Shown here piece after piece: positions 6,136 through 13,265 of a stretch of DNA of 13,879 nucleotides. Source of the DNA: an archaeon RBG_16_50_20 (lineage in GTDB: Archaea; Thermoproteota; Bathyarchaeia; 40CM-2-53-6); assembly GCA_001768965.1 (NCBI GenBank), contig MEMY01000023.1:1-13879 (forward strand), read 5' to 3'. The notes under the pieces are model-generated. The model made no database searches. It saw nothing but the letters and a program-made list of their open reading frames with translations, and was not told the origin of the DNA. The position numbers and the translations under genes were made by a program. Position 1 is the first letter of the stretch. Each line of letters opens with the position of its first letter.

Positions 6136-7053
6136 TCAACCTTTTCCTTCGGCAGGAACCTCGCTCGCAGTCTCCTGAGTCGCCAAAGCTTCGGGTTTCA
6201 CGGCTGAAATCGCTGCTGACAGCGCGTTCATGCTTCGATAAGCTCTCTGAATTATGAGTTCGGTAGTATTCTTGGTCAAGAAGCCGGCTTCCACACTAAC
6301 AGCTACAGCCTGACGGTACGCCTTCGATATGATAACCGGCGCAGTTTCTGGAAGCATTATGCCCGCTTCAACCGCGACACCAAAAGCCAATCTCGCCGCA
6401 GAAGCGAATTCGTTCTTCATTTGATCCAGATCGAAGGCAAGGTCGTCCGGACCGAAGACGAGACCGTTATCGTAGGCATACGAGAGCGCTAGGCCAGCCT
6501 CCATGGGTTTCATTCCAAGCTTGGAAATGAGTGAAGCGGTCTTTGTCGAAATCACATCACCCTTTCTGGCGACCACAGAGTCTTTCGCGACGAAGATACT
6601 GCCGCCTTCTATACGCGTTTGGACTTTGGCTTCGTTGAACTCGCTGATAACAGGTCCTGGCTGCAACCCGGTGTTCCCTGCCGGGACAACAATCTCGCTC
6701 GTGGCTATGTCCCCGCCCTTCGCAGGAACTCGGACTTTGTTCTTGCCCAGAAAGATTGTGAGTTCAAACGGGTTCATTTGGGTGAAGATTAGAACCTTCG
6801 ACCCAGTCAGATCGCTCGCGAATTTGTCGATATTCCCTTTCTTGCTCGCGATGGATTCCGCAGCCTTCAGGAGAATCGTGTTCTTGGCAACAATAAGCTC
6901 CGCTTTGCCTCTCAGCTTCTTGCGGATCTCCTGAATCTGGGATGAACGAACTTTCTGCAGATCGGCGACCGCTACAACCGAATACTTCTCAAGAAGTTCA
7001 ATGAGGTCACCGAAGATTTCCTTCTTCCAAACCGCAACCTGTTGCGTTAACAT
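6136..7053 (-). CDS. rpl10: Ribosomal protein P0 (archaeal L10)
   Basis: A 305-residue protein that binds 23S rRNA and carries several P1 dimers. The N-terminal rRNA-binding domain (about 1-105, with VVAVADLQKVRSSQIQEIRKKLRG and KNTILLKAAE), the archaeal/eukaryotic insertion domain (about 106-185, PAGNTGLQPGPVISEF) and the C-terminal spine helices that bind P1 (about 220-288, with FASAARLAFGVAVEAG and IISKAYRQAVAVSVEAG repeats) are all present. The end is unusual: after SAVKPEALATQE it stops in a short TASEVPAEGKG and has no charged hinge or LAGLGALFG tail, which P0 of many archaea shares with P1. Starts at ATG 7053, seven bases after L1. Confidence 0.95.
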   Translation of the reverse strand: MLTQQVAVWKKEIFGDLIELLEKYSVVAVADLQKVRSSQIQEIRKKLRGKAELIVAKNTILLKAAESIASKKGNIDKFASDLTGSKVLIFTQMNPFELTIFLGKNKVRVPAKGGDIATSEIVVPAGNTGLQPGPVISEFNEAKVQTRIEGGSIFVAKDSVVARKGDVISTKTASLISKLGMKPMEAGLALSYAYDNGLVFGPDDLAFDLDQMKNEFASAARLAFGVAVEAGIMLPETAPVIISKAYRQAVAVSVEAGFLTKNTTELIIQRAYRSMNALSAAISAVKPEALATQETASEVPAEGKG

Positions 7054-7060
7054 CCCATTG

Positions 7061-7717
7061 TCACTTCGCGAAGGCTATCTTCACTGGCTCACTCATCGTC
7101 GCCTTTACTAGAATCTCGCCGATGTTCTTGAAACCCCTTTCAAGCTTCTGCTCTATCCGCGAAACAACAGCTTGAATGTTTTCAACGAGCTTCTCATCGG
7201 CCATCCCCTCCGTTCCCACTCGACATTGGAGAACCGGTTGCTCACGCATTCGCACGCGAACCATCTTCCGATGGTTGCTAACGACCTGATCAATGGGGGC
7301 GTTTGGCGGAACGGGTGTGGGCATCTTGCCTCTCGGACCGAGGAACGAACCGAGTGCCCTACCCACAAGAGGCATTAACGGAGCCTCAGAGATGAAGAAA
7401 TCATAATCCTGAGCCAACTTCCGAGCCGCTTTCTTGTCCTTGCCCAAGTTCTCAATCTCCTGCCTGCTGACGAGCATGTCTGCACCTGCAGCCTTGGCTC
7501 GTGTAGCCAGATCTCCAGACGCTATCACACAAATCTTCAAAGCCTTCTCGGGCGGGTTCGGAAGGGCTATGGTCTCATTGATCCTATTCTCAGGCTTCTT
7601 CAGATCCACTTCTCGAAGCCTAACGACCAGATCTATAGATTGGGAGAATTTTCTCTTGGTTAGATTCTTGCGTAACTCTCCGAGTGCTCTGGCGATTTCG
7701 TCCTTGGCAAGTGGCAA
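7061..7717 (-). CDS. rpl1: Ribosomal protein L1
   Basis: A 218-residue protein of the mobile L1 stalk, which moves deacylated tRNA out of the E site. Visible are SQSIDLVVRLREVDLKKPENRI (domain I), the domain II region KICVIASGDLATRAKAAGADML and the conserved LGPRGKMPTPVPPN loop (about 127-140), then domain I again with VGTEGMADEKLVENI. The start is TTG 7717 (MPLAKDEI); an ATG at 7730 meets a stop after three codons. It is the first gene of the L1-L10-L12 operon. Archaeal L1 is known to repress its own operon by binding an rRNA-like mRNA loop near the start; I did not identify that loop with certainty. Confidence 0.95.
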   Translation of the reverse strand: MPLAKDEIARALGELRKNLTKRKFSQSIDLVVRLREVDLKKPENRINETIALPNPPEKALKICVIASGDLATRAKAAGADMLVSRQEIENLGKDKKAARKLAQDYDFFISEAPLMPLVGRALGSFLGPRGKMPTPVPPNAPIDQVVSNHRKMVRVRMREQPVLQCRVGTEGMADEKLVENIQAVVSRIEQKLERGFKNIGEILVKATMSEPVKIAFAK

Positions 7718-7763
7718 TCAATAGCCCATCTGGTCAATTTTCTAACGGCTGATTCGCCCTGCT

Positions 7764-7773
7764 CAATAAAAAC
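7764..7773 (-). promoter_or_regulatory. Box A of the L1-L10-L12 operon
   Basis: On the minus strand this reads GTTTTTATTG, about 50 bases before the L1 start at 7717. A transcript starting 25 bases downstream would begin near 7742 and have a leader of about 25 bases. Confidence 0.45.
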
Positions 7774-7804
7774 GTTTCAGAAGACAGAAAACCTCTCCAA
7801 CTTC

Positions 7805-7814
7805 AGATTAATAG
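7805..7814 (+). promoter_or_regulatory. Box A of the L18a-pfdA-ftsY operon
   Basis: AGATTAATAG lies about 45 bases before the L18a start codon at 7852, in the 134-base divergent gap shared with the L1 operon promoter. The expected transcript start is near 7836. Confidence 0.35.
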
Positions 7815-7851
7815 CACACGCCGTTGTCATAGGGCAAGGTTGGCAGCATAG

Positions 7852-8052
7852 TTGTCAGAGGTAAAGAAGTTCACAATCACCGGCGAGATACGAAAGGCGA
7901 AGCTGAAGATTCCTTTCTCCGTGGCTTACGACGCTTTGAAGCAAGAGCATGCGTTGCAGAGGCTCTACGCTGAGATGGGTAGCAGGCACCGCGCTCGAAG
8001 ATTCGAGATCAAAATCGCGAATATCCAAGAGATAAAGCAAGCAACTGCATAG
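7852..8052 (+). CDS. rplX: Ribosomal protein L18a (LX, eL20)
   Basis: A 66-residue single-domain large-subunit protein. The family pattern is complete: FTITGEIRKAKLKIPFS at the start, a helix with ALKQEHALQRLYAEMGSRHRARR (about 27-49) containing the conserved GSRHR, and a closing strand EIKIANIQEI. Translation probably starts at TTG 7852 (MSEVKKFT), since no ATG fits the family start. First gene of the plus-strand operon, 15 bases before prefoldin alpha, an arrangement common in archaea. Confidence 0.93.
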   Translation: MSEVKKFTITGEIRKAKLKIPFSVAYDALKQEHALQRLYAEMGSRHRARRFEIKIANIQEIKQATA

Positions 8053-8067
8053 GTCAAGGCATCGGCT

Positions 8068-8520
8068 ATGTCGACTCCACAGGTGAAAGAAGAAGACCTA
8101 GTCCGCCAGTTAGCAGCTGAAATTCGAATCCTAGAAGGATCCGCCTCTGCCTTACAATCGCGGCTCGACATTGTGAGAGCGGCCATCAATGAGATATCAC
8201 TAGCTCACGCCACTCTCGATGGGCTCACGAAACTGCAGGACGGAGACGATACTCTGATACCCGTAGGCGCTGGCTCATACATCAGGATGAAACTAGCAGA
8301 CTCAAAGAAGCTTGTAATGGGTGCAGGCGCCGGAACCGCGATTGAGAAGGACGTGGGGAGCTCAATTGAAGAATTAAAGGGGCGAATCGCAGAGTTGGAT
8401 AAGGCGAGAAATTCAATCCAACAGCAACTCGACCAAACCCTCGCACGATACCAGCAAGATCGCGACGCCCTAGAAGAACTGTTGCAAAGGCGAAGCGGCG
8501 CTCAACAAGGCGCAAACTGA
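8068..8520 (+). CDS. pfdA: Prefoldin alpha subunit
   Basis: A 150-residue cytosolic chaperone subunit; two alpha and four beta chains form the jellyfish-shaped hexamer that hands unfolded proteins to the thermosome. It has the expected pair of coiled-coil helices (about 8-55 and 95-142, rich in E, L, Q and R) around a beta-hairpin core, with DTLIPVGAGSYIRMKLAD (about 60-77) and KKLVMGAGAGTAIEKDV (about 79-95) as the two hairpin strands. ATG 8068 has AAGG a few bases upstream. The beta subunit is not in the window. The Gln/Arg-rich C-terminus is probably flexible. Confidence 0.93.
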   Translation: MSTPQVKEEDLVRQLAAEIRILEGSASALQSRLDIVRAAINEISLAHATLDGLTKLQDGDDTLIPVGAGSYIRMKLADSKKLVMGAGAGTAIEKDVGSSIEELKGRIAELDKARNSIQQQLDQTLARYQQDRDALEELLQRRSGAQQGAN

Positions 8521-8602
8521 TGCGCTAAGCCGATTGCTCCGCAACAACACGGACCTCCTGATGACACTCACAACAAATGACCCTCTGTCGCGGTGAGCTG
8601 CA

Positions 8603-9508
8603 GTGTTCGATAAGCTGAAATCAAGTTTCGGCGGCCTAGTTCAGAAAATCTCCCAAAAAGAACTCTCGGACAAAGAGATTTCACAGATCCTTGACGAGTT
8701 CTTGCTTGTTTTGGTTGAGAACGATGTAGCTTACTCTGTGGCGCAGAAGATATGCGGTTCGCTACGGGACAGGTTGAAGACTGTGGAAGTTCGCCGCTTC
8801 TCAGACTCCACCGAACCAGCAAAGACGGTGCTCCGAGAGGTTCTGTTGGAACTGTTGAAAGGCAGCGGCGAGGAGAGCTTCTTCAAGGTTTTGAATGAAC
8901 GAAAGAGCGAGCAGAAATCTTGCATAATCCTCTTTGTCGGTGTCAATGGGACTGGAAAGACGAGTTCCATCGCAAAGATCGGCCACCTCCTCTTGCGCAG
9001 GGGATTCTCGGTTGTGATCGCGGCCGCCGACACCTACAGAACAGGTTCCATCGAACAGATCGAGGAGCATGCCCGGCGAATTGGAATCAAGACCATCAAG
9101 CATGATTACGGAGGCGATTCAGCGGCTGTTGCATTTGACGCAGTCAACTATGCAAGTGCTCATGGCATCAACGTAGTTCTGATAGACTCGGCGGGACGAA
9201 TGCAGACCAACAAGAACCTCCTAGAAGAGATGAAGAAGATCGCCCGCGTCGCCAAACCAGACTTGACGATATTGGTAGTCGATGCGCTTACTGGCAATGA
9301 TGCCGTCGATCAAGGTCAGAAATTTTCAGAGGCAGTCAACATAGACGGTGTTATCCTCACAAAACTCGATGCTGACGCCAAAGGCGGCAGCGCAATCTCT
9401 ATGGCCGCAGTAATTGGTAAACCAGTTCTCTTCGCAGCTGTCGGCCAGAACTATGAAGACTTAGTCTCCTTCGAACCGGAACAAATGGTTGAAAATATGA
9501 TCGGCTAG
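8603..9508 (+). CDS. ftsY: Signal recognition particle receptor FtsY
   Basis: A 301-residue GTPase that receives SRP-bound ribosomes at the membrane. An N domain (about 1-95) precedes the G domain: G1 GVNGTGKT (113-120), DTYRTGSIEQ (143-152, insertion box), G3 DSAGR (195-199, where DTAGR is more usual), G4 TKLD (253-256) and AKGG (259-262), closing with GQNYEDLVSFEPE. No acidic A domain precedes the N domain, as in other short archaeal FtsY proteins; an amphipathic start MFDKLKSSFGGLVQK may touch the membrane. The start is GTG 8603, with GGTGAG nine bases upstream. It lies 82 bases after pfdA and 12 bases before dtdA. Confidence 0.96.
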   Translation: MFDKLKSSFGGLVQKISQKELSDKEISQILDEFLLVLVENDVAYSVAQKICGSLRDRLKTVEVRRFSDSTEPAKTVLREVLLELLKGSGEESFFKVLNERKSEQKSCIILFVGVNGTGKTSSIAKIGHLLLRRGFSVVIAAADTYRTGSIEQIEEHARRIGIKTIKHDYGGDSAAVAFDAVNYASAHGINVVLIDSAGRMQTNKNLLEEMKKIARVAKPDLTILVVDALTGNDAVDQGQKFSEAVNIDGVILTKLDADAKGGSAISMAAVIGKPVLFAAVGQNYEDLVSFEPEQMVENMIG

Positions 9509-9520
9509 GCTCGAGTCCAC

Positions 9521-10327
9521 TTGGCAGTTCTCATAATAGCTTCCAAACGAGATTCCGCAGGCCAAAATATCGCGCGCGAATTGACCAACAGCAAAGGATT
9601 CCAATCAGTACCAAGCGCATCAGGAGACCTGCTTCAGTCTGGAAATGCTTTCCTGAAGCATGTCGATACGGATGGTATTCATACAAGCTCGCTCGCTCTG
9701 GACGTTCAAGTTGATGCTGTGATCTTCGCTTCGCGGCATAGGAGCGAAAGAAACGAGCCAGCGTTGACCGTTCATTGGACTGGGAATACTACGTCGCGAG
9801 CGGATTTCGGTGGAAATCCCAAGAGTCTTTCGTTTACCGACCCGCCTAGACTGCGTGCAGCATTGCTGGGTTTGGATGAAGCTCGCGAGGCCCGGAGGCT
9901 GAATTATGCGGTGACTTTGGAGGCGACGCATCACGGCCCAACTGAGCTCGGAGTACCCACACTCTTTGTCGAGATAGGAAGCACCGAGAAGGAATGGAAC
10001 GATGTTGAGGCGGCGAGGGCTGCGAGTGATGCAATATGGAAAGCCGCAACCAACCCACTCCTTGGAAAGAACGCCGTCGGGTTCGGCGGAGGCCATTACT
10101 GCGACAAGCAAAGCATGGCAATTAGAAATGATGGATACGCGTTTGGCCACATATTCTCAAAGTACTTCTTTGAAGAATACGATGAAAAAATGGTTCACAT
10201 GGCATTTGCTCGAACTCGAGGCGAATGCAGAACAGCGGTCATTGATTGGAAGGGAATTCGCGGCCCCGAACGCGCCAAACTTCTAGACACTTTGAAGCAA
10301 ATGGAGATAGAAGTCATCCGGGTTTGA
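9521..10327 (+). CDS. dtdA: D-aminoacyl-tRNA deacylase (DTD2/GEK1 type)
   Basis: This 268-residue enzyme releases D-amino acids wrongly charged onto tRNA. It is the archaeal/plant DTD2 family, unrelated to bacterial DTD. Family motifs seen are SRHRS (71-75), LTVHWTGN (82-89), EATHHGPT (134-141), EIGSTEKEW (151-159) and the Gly-rich GFGGGHYC (187-194), which with the HH pair probably forms the metal/active site. The start is TTG 9521 (MAVLIIASKRD), 12 bases after ftsY, without a strong ribosome-binding site. Its place between ftsY and secE suggests co-transcription with the targeting genes, though a direct functional link is not known. Confidence 0.93.
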   Translation: MAVLIIASKRDSAGQNIARELTNSKGFQSVPSASGDLLQSGNAFLKHVDTDGIHTSSLALDVQVDAVIFASRHRSERNEPALTVHWTGNTTSRADFGGNPKSLSFTDPPRLRAALLGLDEAREARRLNYAVTLEATHHGPTELGVPTLFVEIGSTEKEWNDVEAARAASDAIWKAATNPLLGKNAVGFGGGHYCDKQSMAIRNDGYAFGHIFSKYFFEEYDEKMVHMAFARTRGECRTAVIDWKGIRGPERAKLLDTLKQMEIEVIRV

Positions 10328-10335
10328 TTCAAAGG

Positions 10336-10343
10336 TTAAAATA
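10336..10343 (+). promoter_or_regulatory. Possible internal box A before secE
   Basis: TTAAAATA lies in the 84-base gap between dtdA and secE and could start a transcript near 10367 for secE-spt5-L11. The gap is wider than the other gaps in this operon. No Shine-Dalgarno stands out. Confidence 0.3.
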
Positions 10344-10411
10344 GCTGGATTTTCATTTCAGACGTCGATCATAACAAGCGCTAAGTCAAGAGCTCAAGAA
10401 GGCTTTATTCG

Positions 10412-10624
10412 TTGACCCCACGCGAATTTCTCGATTCAGTTAGACGGCTCCTACTAGTCACCACGAAGCCTTCGAGGGATGAGGTTTCGTTGATGGTGAA
10501 GATCAGTTTCCTGGGTATTGCTATAATTGGTTCACTCGGATTCATCATCAGAGTCCTATTCCTATTCCTTAACCTGCTTCCTCAATCGCAAACTGCAACT
10601 CAACCCGGAGCACAAGGCGGATGA
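10412..10624 (+). CDS. secE: Preprotein translocase subunit SecE
   Basis: A 70-residue membrane protein of the Sec channel, which clamps SecY. An amphipathic N-terminal helix (TPREFLDSVRRLLLVTTKPSRDE, broken by the conserved KPSRDE turn) precedes one membrane span, about residues 30-54 (ISFLGIAIIGSLGFIIRVLFLFL). The C-terminus is short and Gln-rich. The start is TTG 10412 with AAGG nine bases upstream. Its TGA overlaps the ATG of spt5 in an ATGA arrangement. SecY is elsewhere. Confidence 0.92.
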   Translation: MTPREFLDSVRRLLLVTTKPSRDEVSLMVKISFLGIAIIGSLGFIIRVLFLFLNLLPQSQTATQPGAQGG

Positions 10625-11115
10625 GCACCGAGCGAAAGACGCTCATCTACGCGGTCCGCACAACCAGCGGCCAAGAGAGAACTGTGATCGACCTGATTTC
10701 GTCACGTGTAGGTTTGAAGAAGCTCCCAATAGTCAGCCTATTAGCTCCTGATGTTGTGAAGGGCTACATTTTCGTCGAATCAGCTGGGCCGCATTATGTT
10801 GACGATCTCATCGCTGGCGTTCGCCATGCAAGGGCGCGCACGAAGGGCGTCATCTCACCTGAAGCCCTTGACCGGTTCATAGTATCCAAACCGGTGATAG
10901 AGGACCTCAAGTCTGGAGACTCGGTTGAAGTGATAAGTGGCCCCTTCAGAGGCCTCAAAGCTCGGATCACCAACGTGGACAAACTGAAAGAAGAAGTCAC
11001 AATAGAGCTGCTCGAGGAAGGTTTCGCTACGCTCCCGATCACCGTGCATGCGGACTACGTGAAGCTTGTAAGTAGAGGAAGTGAAGCACAAGTTGGGCGA
11101 GAAGAAGCAAGTTGA
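10621..11115 (+). CDS. spt5: Transcription elongation factor Spt5 (archaeal NusG)
   Basis: A 164-residue protein that bridges the RNA polymerase clamp and stimulates elongation, normally with Spt4. The NGN domain (about 1-90) has the opening strand TLIYAVRTTSGQERTV and the KGYIFVES strand. The KOW domain (about 97-152) has LKSGDSVEVISGPFRGLKARITNV, followed by the EEVTIELLEEG strand and a PITVHADYVKLV end. ATG 10621 overlaps the secE stop. The last 23 bases overlap the L11 gene. Spt4 is not in the window. Confidence 0.95.
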   Translation: MSTERKTLIYAVRTTSGQERTVIDLISSRVGLKKLPIVSLLAPDVVKGYIFVESAGPHYVDDLIAGVRHARARTKGVISPEALDRFIVSKPVIEDLKSGDSVEVISGPFRGLKARITNVDKLKEEVTIELLEEGFATLPITVHADYVKLVSRGSEAQVGREEAS

Positions 11116-11584
11116 AGCATTACTGAACGGCGGCGAAGCCACCGCAGGCCCACCCCTAGGCCCAGCCCTGGGTCCGCTCGGAGTGAACGTTCTCCAGATC
11201 GTGAACAGGATCAACGAACTGACCAAAGCCTACGCAGGGATGAAAGTACCAGTCCGCGTGGTCGTTGACGTCGAAACCAAGGAATTCGAAGTAAACATCG
11301 GAACCCCGACCACATCTGCACTAATCGTGAAGGAACTGGGAATAGCGAAAGGTTCCGGCAATCCGAAAGCTGAGAAAGTGGGGAACCTGACGATGGAACA
11401 GGTCGCCAAGATCGCTACGATGAAAATGCCGACCAGCTACGCGAAATTCACCAAGACCGCAGCCAAGGAAATCATGGGCACCTGCGTCAGCCTAGGAATC
11501 ACGATCGAAGGCCGAGACCCACGCGAACTCCAGAAAGAACTAGACCAAGGAAAATGGGACCAATTATTCCAGCAAGCAACCTAG
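11093..11584 (+). CDS. rpl11: Ribosomal protein L11
   Basis: A 163-residue protein at the base of the stalk, next to the GTPase centre. The N-terminal domain has the proline-rich switch GPPLGPALGPLGVNV, the C-terminal rRNA-binding domain has GNLTMEQVAKIA and the long loop with MGTCVSLGITIEGRDP. The start is chosen at TTG 11093 because the family usually begins MGEKK; GTG 11081 gives four extra residues (MKHK) and is only one base from the GAGGA at 11075-11079. Overlaps spt5 by 23 bases. L11 closes the operon; L1-L10-L12, which often follow it, are encoded 3.4 kb to the left on the other strand. Confidence 0.95.
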   Translation: MGEKKQVEALLNGGEATAGPPLGPALGPLGVNVLQIVNRINELTKAYAGMKVPVRVVVDVETKEFEVNIGTPTTSALIVKELGIAKGSGNPKAEKVGNLTMEQVAKIATMKMPTSYAKFTKTAAKEIMGTCVSLGITIEGRDPRELQKELDQGKWDQLFQQAT

Positions 11585-12240
11585 AGCATGAGTGCTCTGC
11601 TGACTTGCATTAGTTCCGCGCCGCGAGTCAATGGACCGACGGCGGCGCCTTTTGAGTTCGCTAGTATTCCTGATTTGACGAATGGCACTCCACCATTGGT
11701 GGTGCTGAGTTGGGCCTCGACGTGAAGCGCTGCTTCTACGAGTGATTGTTCTTCTTTGAGAGTGTTTGGGCTGAGGATGGCACCTTTGTTCGTGGCTACC
11801 CCAAGCGCTCCAACAAAAGACAAAGTCCCAATCTTTGCTTGAACTGGTTTCACCTTGAGCAAATCATTCACTGAGTCCCCGATTTCCTCTGGAGCGTCAG
11901 GGTGCACGACGGCCCCCAAATCGTTTGCCAACACAACGTTTCCCAGAGCTGTCCAGCGACACTTAACAATAGAAACCTTGGAGAGCTTCTGGATTCGGTC
12001 GTATTCATAGTCGCGAATGATGTGGGGCACCAATAGTCCGTTCGAGTTTCCCGTCACCAACGCGCCGACTAGAGTTGATCCTCCTACAGTCGTACTGCAC
12101 ATGCGTACGTCGAGGGCTTGGGCAATCTGGTTCATTTTGCGAGTTGTAAGTCCGGGTGGGACGACAGCTACATCTTCGTTGCTGAAGCAGTAGACTCCAA
12201 TGTTTGGGCTGCCGAATACGTCAGCGAGGATGACGGCCAT
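11581..12240 (-). CDS. eif6: Translation initiation factor aIF6
   Basis: A 219-residue anti-association factor that binds the large subunit and keeps subunits apart. The five-fold repeated alpha/beta (pentein) pattern is visible, with LADVFGSPNIGVYCFSNED first, then VGGSTLVGALVTGNSNGLLVP, GNVVLANDLGAVVHP, VGALGVATNKGAILSP and SGILANSKGAAVGP. ATG 12240. Last gene of the S19e operon. Its TAG stop and the TAG of L11 share the palindromic CTAG at 11581-11584, so the two operons converge with a 3-base overlap. Confidence 0.95.
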   Translation of the reverse strand: MAVILADVFGSPNIGVYCFSNEDVAVVPPGLTTRKMNQIAQALDVRMCSTTVGGSTLVGALVTGNSNGLLVPHIIRDYEYDRIQKLSKVSIVKCRWTALGNVVLANDLGAVVHPDAPEEIGDSVNDLLKVKPVQAKIGTLSFVGALGVATNKGAILSPNTLKEEQSLVEAALHVEAQLSTTNGGVPFVKSGILANSKGAAVGPLTRGAELMQVSRALML

Positions 12241-12280
12241 TCCTAGGGTCCCATCAAACTAGCCAATAGAACAGACACGG

Positions 12281-12739
12281 TTAAGCAGCCTTGGCGGGGT
12301 AGACTATGACTTTGCCTTCCTTGTCCTTTACGGCTCGAACCGTTATCTTTCTCGGGGGCTTATTGATCCCGCGACTCCAGATCGCTGAGTTGATCTCGTC
12401 ACTTATGGCGACCTCTTCAGCTTTCATGTGACGGGAGACGAAGGCGCGAACATCTCTTACAGCTCTTGGCGCTCTCTTGCCTCGGGGTGTAACCACCCAA
12501 ACGTGGCGAAGTGAAATCGTGTAGACTTTCTCCTCCACTACCTCTATCTCTTCTTCGCCCTCTTTCTCCTCGGCTTCAGGCTCGACCTCTTCGGCCTTCC
12601 CCTGGGCTGCTTCAGGTTCGGTTACAGCTTCAGTTTCAATTTCCTCTGAGACCGTTTCCTCAGTTGGAGTTGCAACTTCCTCCTCAACTACTGCTTCGGG
12701 TTCCGAAAGCGCTTCCTCTTTCTTCTCAGATTCACTCAT
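12281..12739 (-). CDS. rpl31e: Ribosomal protein L31e with an acidic N-terminal extension
   Basis: A 152-residue protein of the exit-tunnel rim. The L31e domain covers about residues 70-152: EKVYTISLRHVWVVTPRGKRAPRA, then RHMKAEEVAISDEINSAIWSRG and the closing KITVRAVKDKEGKV. It is normally 80-95 residues in total. Here it is preceded by about 69 residues made mostly of Glu, Ala, Val, Thr and Pro, low in complexity and probably disordered. The long form is supported by GAGGT eight bases before ATG 12739, directly behind the L39e stop; the extension shares the reading frame without a break. A GTG five codons before KVYT could be an internal start for a short form, but its ribosome-binding site is too close. 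Confidence 0.9.
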   Translation of the reverse strand: MSESEKKEEALSEPEAVVEEEVATPTEETVSEEIETEAVTEPEAAQGKAEEVEPEAEEKEGEEEIEVVEEKVYTISLRHVWVVTPRGKRAPRAVRDVRAFVSRHMKAEEVAISDEINSAIWSRGINKPPRKITVRAVKDKEGKVIVYPAKAA

Positions 12740-12755
12740 TTTGTGCTACCTCTAA

Positions 12756-12911
12756 CTAGGCTTTCAGTTTGGTTTTTCGCCAATGTCGTTTCTTAGGGTG
12801 AGTTCGAGTGTGACCACGAGTCCTCGCCATAACCCAAGTTGGGACGGATTTCCGAGTCTTTAGTGCTCGGGCGAGCCTGTGTTTCTTGCCTGCAGGTTTG
12901 TTTCTAGCCAT
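12756..12911 (-). CDS. rpl39e: Ribosomal protein L39e
   Basis: A 51-residue, very basic protein in the exit tunnel. The family is recognisable throughout: MARNKPAGKKHRLARALK, then the conserved SVPTWVMARTRG and a tail HPKKRHWRKTKLKA, where RRHWRR-type endings are usual. The gene is too short for standard length filters. ATG 12911 is 3 bases after the PDCD5-family gene stop, and its own TAG is 16 bases before L31e. Confidence 0.95.
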   Translation of the reverse strand: MARNKPAGKKHRLARALKTRKSVPTWVMARTRGHTRTHPKKRHWRKTKLKA

Positions 12912-12914
12912 GAC

Positions 12915-13265
12915 TTATGCTCTCCTAATTCGAATTTCCTTGCGCTGCGATTGAAGGCGTGCCAATGCCTCTTTCAACTGGTCGTCAGTTATCGGGACTT
13001 TGATTCTCCCCGACTGGGCAAGTTGAATTAGTTGGACCTCGACCTGGTCGGCGAACTCTGGTTTCACCATTCGAATGTTTGTCAATCTCTGTCTTGCCTC
13101 GGGGGTAAGAATCTGCTTGAGCGCAGCCTGCTTCTGAGCTTCAAACTGTCTGCGAGCCTCCGCCTGCCTCTGTTCCTCATAACCTGAACGTTGAAGATCC
13201 GAGTATCTTCTTCGCCTTATCGCTTCAAGCTCTTCGTCAGCATACTCGTCATCTTCACTCATCAT
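12915..13265 (-). CDS. PDCD5-family DNA-binding protein
   Basis: A 116-residue helical protein of the archaeal/eukaryotic PDCD5 (TFAR19) family, a conserved neighbour of S19e, whose function in archaea is unsettled (DNA-binding and chaperonin-binding have been proposed for relatives). An acidic start (MMSEDDEYADEELEAIR) leads into a charged helix EEQRQAEARRQFEAQKQAALKQI (about 30-52) and then LTPEARQRLTNIRMVKPEFADQVEVQLIQLAQSGRI with the family's 'LT.EAR.RL.NI..VKPE.A' block. ATG 13265 shares one base with the S19e TAA (TAATG), so translation is probably coupled. An ATG at 13262 is a second option. Confidence 0.92.
   Translation of the reverse strand: MMSEDDEYADEELEAIRRRRYSDLQRSGYEEQRQAEARRQFEAQKQAALKQILTPEARQRLTNIRMVKPEFADQVEVQLIQLAQSGRIKVPITDDQLKEALARLQSQRKEIRIRRA

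Noticed and set aside
12511..12759. Plus-strand Leu/Pro-rich frame of 82 codons
   Set aside because: It is the antisense of the Glu-rich L31e extension; GAG/GAA runs read as CTC/TTC in reverse and give a spurious Leu/Pro/Ser-rich product.
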